Source: Streptomyces sp. R21
GTDB taxonomy: Bacteria > Actinomycetota > Actinomycetes > Streptomycetales > Streptomycetaceae
Length of the DNA: 64,000 bases
Reading direction: 5' to 3'
NCBI RefSeq assembly: GCF_041051975.1
Contig: NZ_CP163435.1
Location: 5,084,001-5,148,000 of the forward strand
Every line of letters starts with the position of its first letter. Position 1 is the stretch's first letter. The translations under genes were made by a program, and so were the position numbers. Positions 26,217-34,716 of this stretch are shown here, in pieces. The notes beneath the pieces are model-generated. The model was not told where the DNA came from. It did not search any database and saw only the letters and a list, made by a program, of their open reading frames with translations.

Positions 26217-26373
26217 CAGTTGTTCCTTAGGTTTGCGACGTGGCGTGAGGGCACTTTCGTACCTGTGTCTGAGCCTAAACCCGGACGCTCACGCACACCT
26301 GTGGGCATACGCGCTCAGACGTACGCCCACCACCTGCGGCTTCGTACGAAGTGGCGCGGTGCGCCGGCGGGCG

Positions 26374-27504
26374 TCAGCCGCTGAGGCGCACCGGCATGAT
26401 CAGGTACTTGTAGGCCTCGTCCGCCTCGGCGTCCAGGGCCGGCTTGCCGCTGAGCAGCGCGGGCTTGGTGGACGTCGTGAAGGAGAGCTGGGCGACCGGC
26501 GAGTCGATGGCGCTCAGGCCGTCGAGCAGGAAGGTCGGGTTGAAGGCGATCGAGACGTCGTCGCCCTCCAGCTGGGCGTCAACCCTTTCCACAGCCTGTG
26601 CGTCGTCGCTGGAGCCGGCCTCCAGGATGAGCACGCCCTGCTCGAAGCTGAGGCGCACCGGGGTGTTCCGCTCGGCGACCAGGGCCACACGTTTGACGGC
26701 CTCCACGAAGGGGGCGGTCTCGATGACGGCGATCGAGTTGAACTCCGTCGGGAACAGCGAGCGGTACTTCGGGAGGTCGCCCTCGAGGAGGCGCGTCGTC
26801 GTACGACGGCCGGCGCCCTCGAAGCCGATCAGGCCCTCGCCCGCGCCGGAGCCGGACAGCGCCAGGATCACGCTGTCGCCGCTCGTGAGGGCCTTGGCGG
26901 TGTCCAGGAGCGTCTTGGCGGGCACCAGGGCGACGGCGGACGCCTCGGGGTTCTCCGGCTTCCACAGGAACTCGCGGACCGCGAAGCGGTAGCGGTCGGT
27001 GGAAGCGAGGGTGACCGTGTCGCCCTCGATCTCGATGCGCACACCGGTGAGGACGGGGAGGGTGTCGTCACGCCCTGCAGCGATGGCCACCTGGGCGGCC
27101 GCCGAGGCGAAGACCTCACCGGGGACGGTGCCCGTGGCCGTCGGCATCTGCGGCAGCGCCGGGTACTCCTCCACAGGCAGGGTGTGGAGTGTGAATCGCG
27201 AGGAGCCGCAGACCACGGTCGCCCGTACACCGTCTGTGGAAATCTCCACCGGGCGGTTGGGGAGGGCGCGGCAGATGTCCGCGAGGAGGCGGCCGGAGAC
27301 GAGGACGGTGCCCTCTTCGTCGACCTCCGCGTCCACCGAGACGCGGGCCGAGACCTCGTAGTCGAAGCTGGAGAGGCTCAGGGCGCCCTCCTCGGCCTTC
27401 AGAAGGAGGCCGGCGAGCACAGGCGCCGGCGGACGGGCCGGGAGGCTGCGTGCCGCCCAGGCCACTGCCTCCGCGAGTACGTCGCGTTCCACCCGGATCT
27501 TCAC
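26374..27504 (-). CDS. dnaN: DNA polymerase III beta sliding clamp
   Basis: 376 residues from GTG 27504, 8-9 bases after GGAGG; the reading upstream is Arg-rich and not clamp-like. N-terminus MKIRVERDVLAEAVAWAARS and C-terminal L-I-M-P-V-R-L (KYLIMPVRL) are the usual ends of DnaN, including the hydrophobic pocket region that binds polymerase and partner proteins. Three clamp domains are expected. The gene borders oriC. Confidence 0.99.
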   Translation of the reverse strand: MKIRVERDVLAEAVAWAARSLPARPPAPVLAGLLLKAEEGALSLSSFDYEVSARVSVDAEVDEEGTVLVSGRLLADICRALPNRPVEISTDGVRATVVCGSSRFTLHTLPVEEYPALPQMPTATGTVPGEVFASAAAQVAIAAGRDDTLPVLTGVRIEIEGDTVTLASTDRYRFAVREFLWKPENPEASAVALVPAKTLLDTAKALTSGDSVILALSGSGAGEGLIGFEGAGRRTTTRLLEGDLPKYRSLFPTEFNSIAVIETAPFVEAVKRVALVAERNTPVRLSFEQGVLILEAGSSDDAQAVERVDAQLEGDDVSIAFNPTFLLDGLSAIDSPVAQLSFTTSTKPALLSGKPALDAEADEAYKYLIMPVRLSG

Positions 27505-27639
27505 CGTTGCCGCCTCCGTCTGTTGCCGGCGCTCTCGCCCTGCTGGCCTTCGTCGTCTGTCGAGGTGTCGTCGAACCCTGTGAGGGGGAGGACACCGGGG
27601 ACCAGTCTGACGCACCGCACTGACAGTCGGTGCCCCCCT

Positions 27640-28280
27640 GGGTCAAGTCGCACCGAGCGGCACTCGAGCCTCCGAGGCCGAGTTGTGCACAGCCCCCACT
27701 TCGAAACGGATTCCCAGCTCTCTCTAGTTGTCAGTAGTAGTAGGGGCTGTGGATACCGTGGATAACCTTGTTTCCGCAGCTCAGCGGGGATTTTTTGTCC
27801 ACCGACCCTGTGGGTGGGAGCAGTGGATAACCACGCTCTTCTGTGGACGGCGAAAAGTTCTGCACACTCGATGCACAGACTCGGGTGACTTCTCCCCAGC
27901 GCCGTCCCCAGGTTTACCCACGTTCCCCACAGGCCAACCAGGCACCTTGGTGTGACGCCTTTCACTCGACACGGTGAGATGGCGCGTCGCGTTGCCGAAC
28001 AGTGGACAGACATGTGGAGAAGCTGCTGATCGCTGGGGACAACTGACTCCTGCCTGTGGGCCGCCGGTGGACAACTTGGTGCACGCCCTGTGGATCTTTT
28101 CTTCGTCCACAGCCTGTGGAGATCTTTTGTCCACCGATCCACAGCCTGCTGAGCTGGCCTGATGGTCTCTCAACAGTGGGGGCTGTGGACACGATCTGTA
28201 TAACTTCGCAGTCCCCAGGGTGTGGACGCACGAAAGTCGCCGAATCTGTGGAGAGTGGCCGTAACCCGGCCCGTATTCGA
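27640..28280. other. oriC: chromosomal replication origin oriC
   Basis: The dnaN-dnaA gap (27505-28416) holds a cluster of DnaA boxes like TTGTCCACA on both strands. By eye, one-mismatch examples are at 27683, 27748 and 27757 (abutting), 27795, 27822, 28013, 28034, 28066, 28103, 28127 and 28194; more with two mismatches occur at 27842, 28001, 28089, 28115, 28221 and 28247. A T-run at 27791-27796 is next to one box. Many weak boxes and no single AT-rich unwinding element of the E. coli kind fits Streptomyces origins. Box calls were made by eye. Confidence 0.93.
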
Positions 28281-28362
28281 ACAGCGGATGACCCGCGGGA
28301 GGCCCGAGGACGACGCGGGTCGGGGGCCGGAGCGCCGTGGAACCGCCCCGGAGAACGCGAAA

Positions 28363-28392
28363 GGCGCCCTCGGGAGCGTGTCCCGGGGCGCC
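28363..28392 (-). terminator. dnaA terminator
   Basis: GGCGCCC (28363-28369) and CGGGA pair with TCCCG and GGGCGCC (28386-28392) around GCGTG with one bulged T; on the minus strand TTTCGCG follows. It lies 25 bases after the dnaA stop codon and keeps dnaA transcription out of oriC. Confidence 0.8.
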
Positions 28393-28416
28393 CTCAGCGA
28401 CGTACGGCGGTGCCTG

Positions 28417-30387
28417 TCAGCCGTTCTTGATGCGGTTCGTGAGCTCGGTGACCTGGTTGTAGATCGAGCGGCGCTCGGCCATCAGCGCGCGGATCTTGCG
28501 GTCGGCGTGCATGACGGTCGTGTGGTCGCGGCCGCCGAACTGCGCGCCGATCTTCGGCAGCGACAGGTCCGTGAGCTCACGGCACAGGTACATGGCGATC
28601 TGGCGTGCCGTCACCAGGACGCGGCTGCGGGAGGAGCCGCACAGGTCGTCCACCGTCAGCCCGAAGTAGTCGGCGGTGGCGGCCATGATGGCCGTCGCCG
28701 TGATCTCGGGGGCCGAGTCCTCGCCGCCGGGGATCAGGTCCTTGAGGACGATCTCCGTCAGGCCCAGGTCCACCGGCTGCCGGTTGAGCGACGCGAACGC
28801 CGTCACCCGGATCAGCGCGCCCTCCAGCTCGCGGATGTTGCGCGAGATGCGGGACGCGATGAACTCCAGCACCTCCGGCGGGGCGTTGAGCTGCTCCTGC
28901 ACCGCCTTCTTACGAAGGATGGCGATACGGGTCTCCAGCTCGGGCGGCTGGACGTCGGTGATCAGGCCCCACTCGAAACGGTTCCGCAGCCGGTCCTCCA
29001 GTGTCACCAGCTGCTTCGGCGGCCGGTCGCTGGACAGCACGATCTGCTTGTTCGCGTTGTGGAGCGTGTTGAAGGTGTGGAAGAACTCCTCCTGCGTCGA
29101 CTCCTTGTCCGCCAGGAACTGGATGTCGTCGACGAGCAGGATGTCCATCTCGCGGTACCGCTTGCGGAAGCTGTCGCCCTTGCCGTCGCGGATGGAGTTG
29201 ATGAACTCGTTGGTGAACTCCTCGGAGCTCACGTACCGCACGCGCGTGCCGGGGTAGAGGCTGCGGGCGTAGTGCCCGATCGCGTGCAGAAGGTGCGTCT
29301 TGCCGAGGCCCGACTCCCCGTAGATGAAGAGGGGGTTGTAGGCCTTCGCGGGCGCCTCGGCCACGGCGACCGCGGCGGCGTGCGCGAAGCGGTTCGAGGC
29401 GCCGATGACGAACGTGTCGAAGAGGTACTTCGGGTTCAGGCGCGCCGTGGGCTCGCCCGGGCCGGCCGCCGGCGCGGGCTGCGCTGCCAGCGGGCCCGGA
29501 GCGCCGCTCGAGGCCGAGGAACCGACCGGCCCGCCGCGATGGACGTGTCCGTTGCCCGAGGGCGGTTCGGAGCGCTCGCGCCGGTCGCGCCGGTCGCCGT
29601 GCTGGTCGTAGTCGGAGCGCGGCTGGTCGTAGTCCGGGCGCTGCTGCTCGTAGGGCGACCGGTCCATGGACTGCGGCCGGTAGTCCTGCGAGGGCGAGGC
29701 GTAGGGGTCGCGGTCCGGGAAGCCGAGACGCTGCTGCTGCCAGCCGTAGTCGTCCTGGGACGGCCGGGGCCAGCCGCCGGGCTCGGAGCGCTGGTAGTCC
29801 GGGTACGCGGGACGGGCGGTCGGAAGCTGGTCCGGGCGGCCGGGCGGCAGCTGGTCGCCGGGCGAGCCCTGGTGCTGGCCGTCGCGGCCCGAACGGTGGT
29901 CGTCGGCGCGGTGGCGGCCGTAGCCCTCGTATCCGTCACGGCCATCGCGGCTGTCACGGCTGTCACGGCTGTCGCGGCCATCGCGGACGTCCCGCCCGTC
30001 GCGGCCGTCGTGGCGCTGGTTCTCGTACGGGTCCCGGCCCTGGGAGGAGGGGTGCTCCTGTTCCTCGTAGCGGGACGGGGAGGGAGACGGCGACGGGGCG
30101 GGCGGCTCGCCGACGGAGTCGTCGACGGTGATGGCGATGCGGATCGGGCGGCCGCACTCGCGGCTCAGCGTGTCGCTGACGATCGGCGCCAGGCGCCCTT
30201 CGAGCACGCCCTTCGCGAATTCGTTCGGGACGGCGAGGAGCGCGGTGTCCGCCACCAGGGCCAGCGGCTGGCAGCGCTTGATCCAGTGCTCGTCCTTCGC
30301 CTCGACGCCCTGCCCACGGCCCTCACCGAGGAGTTGTTCCAGTACTCGTGGCCACACTGCGGCAAGATCGGCAGGTACGTCAGCCAC
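28417..30387 (-). CDS. dnaA: chromosomal replication initiator DnaA
   Basis: 656 residues from GTG 30387. Domain I (1-90) binds partners; domain II (about 91-315) is a very long disordered linker with R-D-G/R-D-S repeats at 129-152 and Tyr/Gln/Pro-rich stretches, typical of Streptomyces DnaA. Domain III (about 316-530) has Walker A GESGLGKT (357-364) and Walker B LLVDDIQFL. Domain IV ends with the DnaA signature GGRDHTTVMHADRKI that reads the boxes. Two DnaA boxes lie upstream of its start, which suggests autoregulation. Confidence 0.99.
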   Translation of the reverse strand: MADVPADLAAVWPRVLEQLLGEGRGQGVEAKDEHWIKRCQPLALVADTALLAVPNEFAKGVLEGRLAPIVSDTLSRECGRPIRIAITVDDSVGEPPAPSPSPSPSRYEEQEHPSSQGRDPYENQRHDGRDGRDVRDGRDSRDSRDSRDGRDGYEGYGRHRADDHRSGRDGQHQGSPGDQLPPGRPDQLPTARPAYPDYQRSEPGGWPRPSQDDYGWQQQRLGFPDRDPYASPSQDYRPQSMDRSPYEQQRPDYDQPRSDYDQHGDRRDRRERSEPPSGNGHVHRGGPVGSSASSGAPGPLAAQPAPAAGPGEPTARLNPKYLFDTFVIGASNRFAHAAAVAVAEAPAKAYNPLFIYGESGLGKTHLLHAIGHYARSLYPGTRVRYVSSEEFTNEFINSIRDGKGDSFRKRYREMDILLVDDIQFLADKESTQEEFFHTFNTLHNANKQIVLSSDRPPKQLVTLEDRLRNRFEWGLITDVQPPELETRIAILRKKAVQEQLNAPPEVLEFIASRISRNIRELEGALIRVTAFASLNRQPVDLGLTEIVLKDLIPGGEDSAPEITATAIMAATADYFGLTVDDLCGSSRSRVLVTARQIAMYLCRELTDLSLPKIGAQFGGRDHTTVMHADRKIRALMAERRSIYNQVTELTNRIKNG

Positions 30388-30760
30388 AGGGCACGCTCTC
30401 TCATGGGTCCCACGAACGTGTGGTTCTGGGAAAAGGTCAGGATGTAAACCGGGCGGGGCAGGGAGAAGGGAACGAATCGGAGTTCAGCCACGGTAGTCAG
30501 GGCGACCCGTGCGGTTCAAGTTGTTGTCCCCAGCCTGTGGATAGTGTCTCCCGGAGGGCGCTGGTTTGACCGGATGGCGTAGCCGCGCGTACCGTAACCA
30601 GGTCGAGTTGTCGATGGCTGCTGCCGCCTGCCTCCGATGGGCATAGATCGCGTGAGTGATCGGGAGCGGTGCACTCGGGCGTAATACGAGCTACTCGTGG
30701 GCGCACGGTGACAGCCAGGTCGACACCCCGCGCACTACCGATTCTTTCTGGAGCCCCCGA
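30388..30760. other. divergent dnaA / rpmH promoter region
   Basis: 373 bases between the divergent dnaA and rpmH genes. It contains the two DnaA boxes at 30524-30544. Promoter boxes for rpmH were not identified with confidence. Confidence 0.7.
30524..30544. promoter_or_regulatory. two opposed DnaA boxes in the dnaA promoter
   Basis: TTGTCCCCA (30524-30532) and TGTGGATAG (30536-30544) face each other with three bases between. A closely spaced pair in this place is known in Streptomyces dnaA promoters, where DnaA represses its own gene. Confidence 0.8.
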
Positions 30761-30898
30761 GTGAGCAAGCGCACCTTCCAGCCGAACAACCGTCGTCGCG
30801 CCAAGACCCACGGCTTCCGCCTGCGGATGCGTACCCGTGCCGGTCGCGCGATTCTCGCGAACCGTCGTGGCAAGGGTCGCGCCAGCCTGTCCGCCTGA
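30761..30898 (+). CDS. rpmH: 50S ribosomal protein L34
   Basis: 45 residues from GTG 30761 after GGAG. The sequence is the usual basic L34: KRTFQPNNRRRAKTHGFR and then RAGRAILANRRGKGR. L34 is a small late-assembly protein of the large subunit. It is followed 19 bases later by rnpA, the standard pairing. Confidence 0.99.
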   Translation: MSKRTFQPNNRRRAKTHGFRLRMRTRAGRAILANRRGKGRASLSA

Positions 30899-30917
30899 TT
30901 TCCAAACAGGTCATGAC

Positions 30918-31289
30918 GTGCTGCCTACCGAGCATCGGCTGAGGCGGCGCGAGGACTTCGCGACCGCGGTACGCCGAGGACGCCGGGCCGGTCGCCCGCT
31001 TCTTGTCGTCCATCTACGTAGCGGTGCAACGGACCCGCACGCGCCTGGGGAGAGCGCTTCCCCGACGCGTGCGGGTTTCGTCGTGAGCAAGGCAGTGGGT
31101 GGCGCGGTCGTACGCAACAAGGTGAAGCGCAGGCTTTGTCATTTGATGCGTGACCGAGTGCCCCTGTTGCCCCCCGGTAGCCTGGTAGTCGTACGAGCGC
31201 TGCCCGGTGCGGGTGACGCCGACCATGCACAGCTGGCCCAAGACCTGGATGCCGCCCTTCAGCGGCTGCTGGGAGGGGGCGCGCGATGA
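30918..31289 (+). CDS. rnpA: ribonuclease P protein component
   Basis: 123 residues from GTG 30918. It carries the RNR-type signature RNKVKRRLCHLMRD (about 68-81) that contacts P RNA and the metal site; the N-terminus L-x-x-E-H-R-L-R-R-R-E-D-F is typical. The enzyme removes 5' leaders from pre-tRNA. Its end overlaps yidD by four bases (ATGA). Confidence 0.98.
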   Translation: MLPTEHRLRRREDFATAVRRGRRAGRPLLVVHLRSGATDPHAPGESASPTRAGFVVSKAVGGAVVRNKVKRRLCHLMRDRVPLLPPGSLVVVRALPGAGDADHAQLAQDLDAALQRLLGGGAR

Positions 31290-31639
31290 AGTACCCGCTG
31301 CTGGCTCTCATCAAGCTGTACCAGTGGACCATCAGCCCACTGCTGGGGCCGGTCTGCAAGTACTACCCGTCGTGTTCCCACTACGGCTACCAGGCCATCG
31401 ACCGGCACGGTGCCATCAAGGGAACGGCACTCACCGCCTGGCGCATCCTTCGGTGCAATCCGTGGTCGCTGGGCGGTGTGGACCATGTCCCGCCGCGCAA
31501 GCGTCCGCGTTGGCACGAGATGCTGCGGGGCGCGTGGCGCGCACGCAAGGGCGGGACCTCCGCCGCCGAACCGGCCATCGAGGCCACCACACCCTCGAGC
31601 CCGGCCGCCGAGACTCCGTCCCATGCTCAAGGAGCCTGA
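31286..31639 (+). CDS. yidD: membrane protein insertion efficiency factor YidD
   Basis: 117 residues; ATG overlaps the rnpA stop. The conserved core YQWTISPLLGP, K-Y-Y-P-S-C-S-H-Y and W-R-I-L-R-C-N-P (about 10-55) marks YidD/DUF37. A variable Ala/Pro-rich tail follows. YidD assists YidC in membrane protein insertion; the next gene, three bases on, is yidC. Confidence 0.96.
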   Translation: MKYPLLALIKLYQWTISPLLGPVCKYYPSCSHYGYQAIDRHGAIKGTALTAWRILRCNPWSLGGVDHVPPRKRPRWHEMLRGAWRARKGGTSAAEPAIEATTPSSPAAETPSHAQGA

Positions 31640-31642
31640 TTA

Positions 31643-32917
31643 GTGGACACGATTGCCAGTCTCTTCAGTTTCATCACCTGGCCCGTCTCATGGGTCATCG
31701 TCCAGTTCCACAAGGTGTATGGCGCGATCTTCGGCGACGACACCGGCTGGGCCTGGGGCCTGTCCATCGTGTCCCTGGTGATCCTGATCCGTATCTGCCT
31801 GATCCCGCTTTTCGTGAAGCAGATCAAGTCGACTCGGGCGATGCAGACGCTGCAGCCCGAGATGAAGAAGATCCAGGAGCGCTACAAGAACGACAAGCAG
31901 CGCCAGTCCGAAGAGATGATGAAGCTGTACAAGGAGACGGGTACCAACCCGCTCTCCTCGTGCCTTCCCATCCTGGCGCAGTCGCCGTTCTTCTTTGCCC
32001 TGTACCACGTGCTCAACGGCATCGCGACCGGCAAGACGATCGGCGTCATCGACGATCCGCTGCTGGCCAGCGCCCGTAAGGCACACATCTTCGGCGCCCC
32101 GCTGGCGGCGAAGTTCACCGACAGCGCCGACAAGGTCGCCCAGCTCGGCGCCACACTGACCGACGTCCGTGTCGTCACCGCGATCATGATCGTGCTGATG
32201 TCGGGCTCGCAGTTCTACACCCAGCGTCAGCTGATGACGAAGAACGTCGACACCACGGTGAAGACGCCCTTCATGCAGCAGCAGAAGATGCTGATGTACG
32301 TCTTCCCGGTCATGTTCGCCGTCTTCGGCATCAACTTCCCGGTCGGTGTCCTCGTCTACTGGCTGACCACCAACGTGTGGACCATGGGCCAGCAGATGTA
32401 CGTCATCCGCAACAACCCGACGCCGGGCTCCAAGGCCCAGGCCGCTTACCTGGAGCGCCTGACCAAGCACGTCACGCACCACGGCAAGACGCGCAAGCGG
32501 AGCGAGAAGACCATCGTCAAGGCGATCGTCGCCAAGGGCCGTGACCGTAACGAGTTCGAGCGCAAGTTCATCAACTCGCTGAGCAAGGCGGGCCTGGCCG
32601 CCCAGACGGACGGCACCGTGGCGAAGGGCCAGACGGCGGACGTCGCTGAGACCGAGGACGGCACACCGACCACCGCCGCCCCCAAGCGTCAGCAGCCCAA
32701 GCGGCAGTCGAAGTCCCAGCGCCAGTCCGCCACGGCCAAGCCCTCGGGCGAGTCCGAGCCGAAGACGTCGCTGACCAAGTCCGACGAACCGCAGGACGCC
32801 AAGCCCTCCGCCGCCAAGCCGGCCGGCGGCGGCAAGCCCGGCACAGGTACCCGCAGCAAGGCCCAGTCCGGACAGCGCAAGGGTCCGCAGCGGCCCAAGT
32901 CCCCGTCCAAGAAGTAA
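31643..32917 (+). CDS. yidC: membrane protein insertase YidC
   Basis: 424 residues from GTG 31643. Five membrane segments of the YidC/Oxa1 fold lie in residues about 10-265, with the cytoplasmic charged loop (TLQPEMKKIQERYKNDKQRQ) after the second segment and the hydrophilic-groove arginine in the first core helix (LVILIRICLIP). From about 270 on the tail is basic, Lys/Pro/Ser-rich and disordered, likely to bind ribosomes. The GC Gram-positive form lacks the large periplasmic domain of E. coli YidC. Confidence 0.98.
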   Translation: MDTIASLFSFITWPVSWVIVQFHKVYGAIFGDDTGWAWGLSIVSLVILIRICLIPLFVKQIKSTRAMQTLQPEMKKIQERYKNDKQRQSEEMMKLYKETGTNPLSSCLPILAQSPFFFALYHVLNGIATGKTIGVIDDPLLASARKAHIFGAPLAAKFTDSADKVAQLGATLTDVRVVTAIMIVLMSGSQFYTQRQLMTKNVDTTVKTPFMQQQKMLMYVFPVMFAVFGINFPVGVLVYWLTTNVWTMGQQMYVIRNNPTPGSKAQAAYLERLTKHVTHHGKTRKRSEKTIVKAIVAKGRDRNEFERKFINSLSKAGLAAQTDGTVAKGQTADVAETEDGTPTTAAPKRQQPKRQSKSQRQSATAKPSGESEPKTSLTKSDEPQDAKPSAAKPAGGGKPGTGTRSKAQSGQRKGPQRPKSPSKK

Positions 32918-32932
32918 GAAGGAGTCCATCCC

Positions 32933-33442
32933 GTGACGGAAGGCACCACCTCCGCCGCCACCGAGGGCGACACCCTGTCCCGCCTGGAGCAGGAAGGCGA
33001 GATCGCGGCGGACTACCTCGAGGGTCTGCTGGACATCGCCGATCTCGACGGCGACATCGACATGGACGTCGAGGCCGACCGTGCGGCCGTCTCGATCATT
33101 AGCGACGCCGGCACTCGCGACCTGCAGAAGCTGGTCGGTCGTGACGGCGAGGTGCTGGAGGCGCTCCAGGAGCTCACGCGCCTGGCCGTGCACCGGGAGA
33201 CCGGGGACCGCAGCCGGCTCATGCTGGACATCGGGGGGTACCGCGCCAAGAAGCGTGAGGAGCTCTCCGAGCTGGGCGCCAAGGCCGCGGCCGAGGTCAA
33301 GAGCACCGGTGAGCCGGTGAAGATGAACCCGATGACGCCGTTCGAGCGCAAGGTCGTGCACGACGCGGTCAAGGCCGCGGGTCTGCGCAGCGAGTCCGAG
33401 GGCGAGGAGCCGCAGCGCTTCGTCGTCGTGCTTCCCGCCTGA
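32933..33442 (+). CDS. jag: KhpB/Jag family RNA-binding protein (KH and R3H domains)
   Basis: 169 residues from GTG 32933 after AAGAAGGAG. The KH domain is at about 45-95 (GRDGEVLEALQELTRLAV) and the R3H domain at about 100-165, with R-x-x-K-x-x-H near MTPFERKVVHDAV. An acidic N-terminal 30 residues replaces the longer Jag-N domain. KhpB binds small and messenger RNAs and affects cell division in firmicutes. Same operon order as in other actinobacteria: yidC, jag, rsmG. Confidence 0.94.
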   Translation: MTEGTTSAATEGDTLSRLEQEGEIAADYLEGLLDIADLDGDIDMDVEADRAAVSIISDAGTRDLQKLVGRDGEVLEALQELTRLAVHRETGDRSRLMLDIGGYRAKKREELSELGAKAAAEVKSTGEPVKMNPMTPFERKVVHDAVKAAGLRSESEGEEPQRFVVVLPA

Positions 33443-33460
33443 TCGGTACGTACGCCCCAC

Positions 33461-33489
33461 CGGCCCCGTCTGTTGCGCAGACGGGGCCG
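33461..33489 (+). terminator. terminator after jag
   Basis: CGGCCCCGTCTG (33461-33472) pairs perfectly with 33478-33489 around TTGCG, followed by AACTTT. It separates jag from rsmG, which may thus have its own promoter. Confidence 0.8.
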
Positions 33490-33577
33490 AACTTTGTCAG
33501 CCTGGTAGTTACCTAGTACCTGATAGCCCTGGTGATCAGCGCTCAGTGCGCTTATGCGGTACGGAAGGACGGTCCCC

Positions 33578-34294
33578 GTGACGGAGGCAGCGGAGCTCCC
33601 CCCTGCGCCCGAGCAGGCGCGTGAGGTGTTCGGCGATCGCTTCGAGGACGCGGTCCGATACGCGGAGCTGCTCGCCGAGGCGGGCGTGCAGCGTGGTCTG
33701 ATCGGTCCCCGGGAAGTGCCTCGCCTCTGGGAGCGGCACCTGTTGAACTGCGCGGTGCTCTCGGAGGTCGTGCCGGAGGGCGTGACCGTGTGCGATGTGG
33801 GGTCCGGCGCCGGCCTGCCCGGCATCCCGCTGGCCCTCGTCCGGGACGACATCAAGATCACGTTGCTTGAGCCGCTGCTGCGGCGGACGACCTTCCTGAC
33901 CGAGGTCGTGGAACTGCTGGGCCTCGACCATGTGACGGTCGTCCGCGGCCGCGCCGAGGAGGTCATGGGCAAGCTGCAGCCGGTGCATGTGGTGACGGCC
34001 CGGGCCGTGGCGCCGCTCGACCGGCTGGCCACCTGGGGCATTCCGCTGCTGCGCCCATACGGGGAGATGCTGGCGCTCAAGGGCGACACGGCTGAGGAGG
34101 AGCTCAAGAGCGCGTCCACCGCGCTGAGCAAGCTCGGCGCGGTGGGGACGTCCATCCTGCATGTCGGCGAGGGCGTGGTGGACCCTCCGTCCACGGTGGT
34201 CCGGGTCGAGGTCGGGGAGAGCCCCGGCGGAGTGCGCTTCGCGGCGAAGCGAGCCAAGGCCGCTCGGACGGGCCGCACACGCCGACGTCGCTGA
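33578..34294 (+). CDS. rsmG: 16S rRNA (guanine527-N7)-methyltransferase RsmG
   Basis: 238 residues from GTG 33578 (GGAAGGA upstream). The SAM-binding motif is VCDVGSGAGLPGIPLALVR (about 68-86), with LERHLLNC-type lead-in (WERHLLNCAVL) and acidic strand LLEPLLRR. It methylates G527 in the 530 loop; loss gives low-level streptomycin resistance and, in Streptomyces, raised antibiotic production. C-terminal Arg-rich tail is normal here. Confidence 0.97.
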   Translation: MTEAAELPPAPEQAREVFGDRFEDAVRYAELLAEAGVQRGLIGPREVPRLWERHLLNCAVLSEVVPEGVTVCDVGSGAGLPGIPLALVRDDIKITLLEPLLRRTTFLTEVVELLGLDHVTVVRGRAEEVMGKLQPVHVVTARAVAPLDRLATWGIPLLRPYGEMLALKGDTAEEELKSASTALSKLGAVGTSILHVGEGVVDPPSTVVRVEVGESPGGVRFAAKRAKAARTGRTRRRR

Positions 34295-34352
34295 CCTTGA
34301 ACTCCCGGCGGGAGCTGTCCGTCTGAACCTGCGGCTCGAAATTTCGGGCTCG

Positions 34353-34388
34353 AACTCCCGGCTCGACCATGACGAGCCGGGAGTTTTT
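34353..34388 (+). terminator. rsmG terminator
   Basis: Perfect 13-bp stem (34353-34365 with 34373-34385), 7-base loop, then five T. A clear intrinsic terminator that isolates parAB transcription. Confidence 0.92.
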
Positions 34389-34496
34389 CGTCACTCCCGC
34401 TGATCCGTCCTGACGACGAGCCGTACTCCACACAAGCTGCCAAACCTACGCATCTCGGAGTGTCGCGCGGTAACGGCCGCGGCCGCTATGCATCGT

Positions 34497-34510
34497 GTTT
34501 CACGTGAAAC
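34497..34510. other. parS: parS site
   Basis: Perfect GTTTCACGTGAAAC in the parA upstream region, 220 bases before the parA start. Confidence 0.95.
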
Positions 34511-34716
34511 GTCGCTCACTGCTGCATGGCATCATCAGTCGCGGCCGCGCTGCGGCCGAACCCCGCGACCGGAAGCCTCTCGGTTCACTCGGAGAGGGTG
34601 CGGAGTTGTCCACAGAGGTGGATTTCTCCACAGAACAACGGGCCTCGCTGGTTCACGACCCCGAAGACATGGGAGGCTCTGTTCATTGCGAGCCTGAAGT
34701 CGAGGAGAGTGAATCC

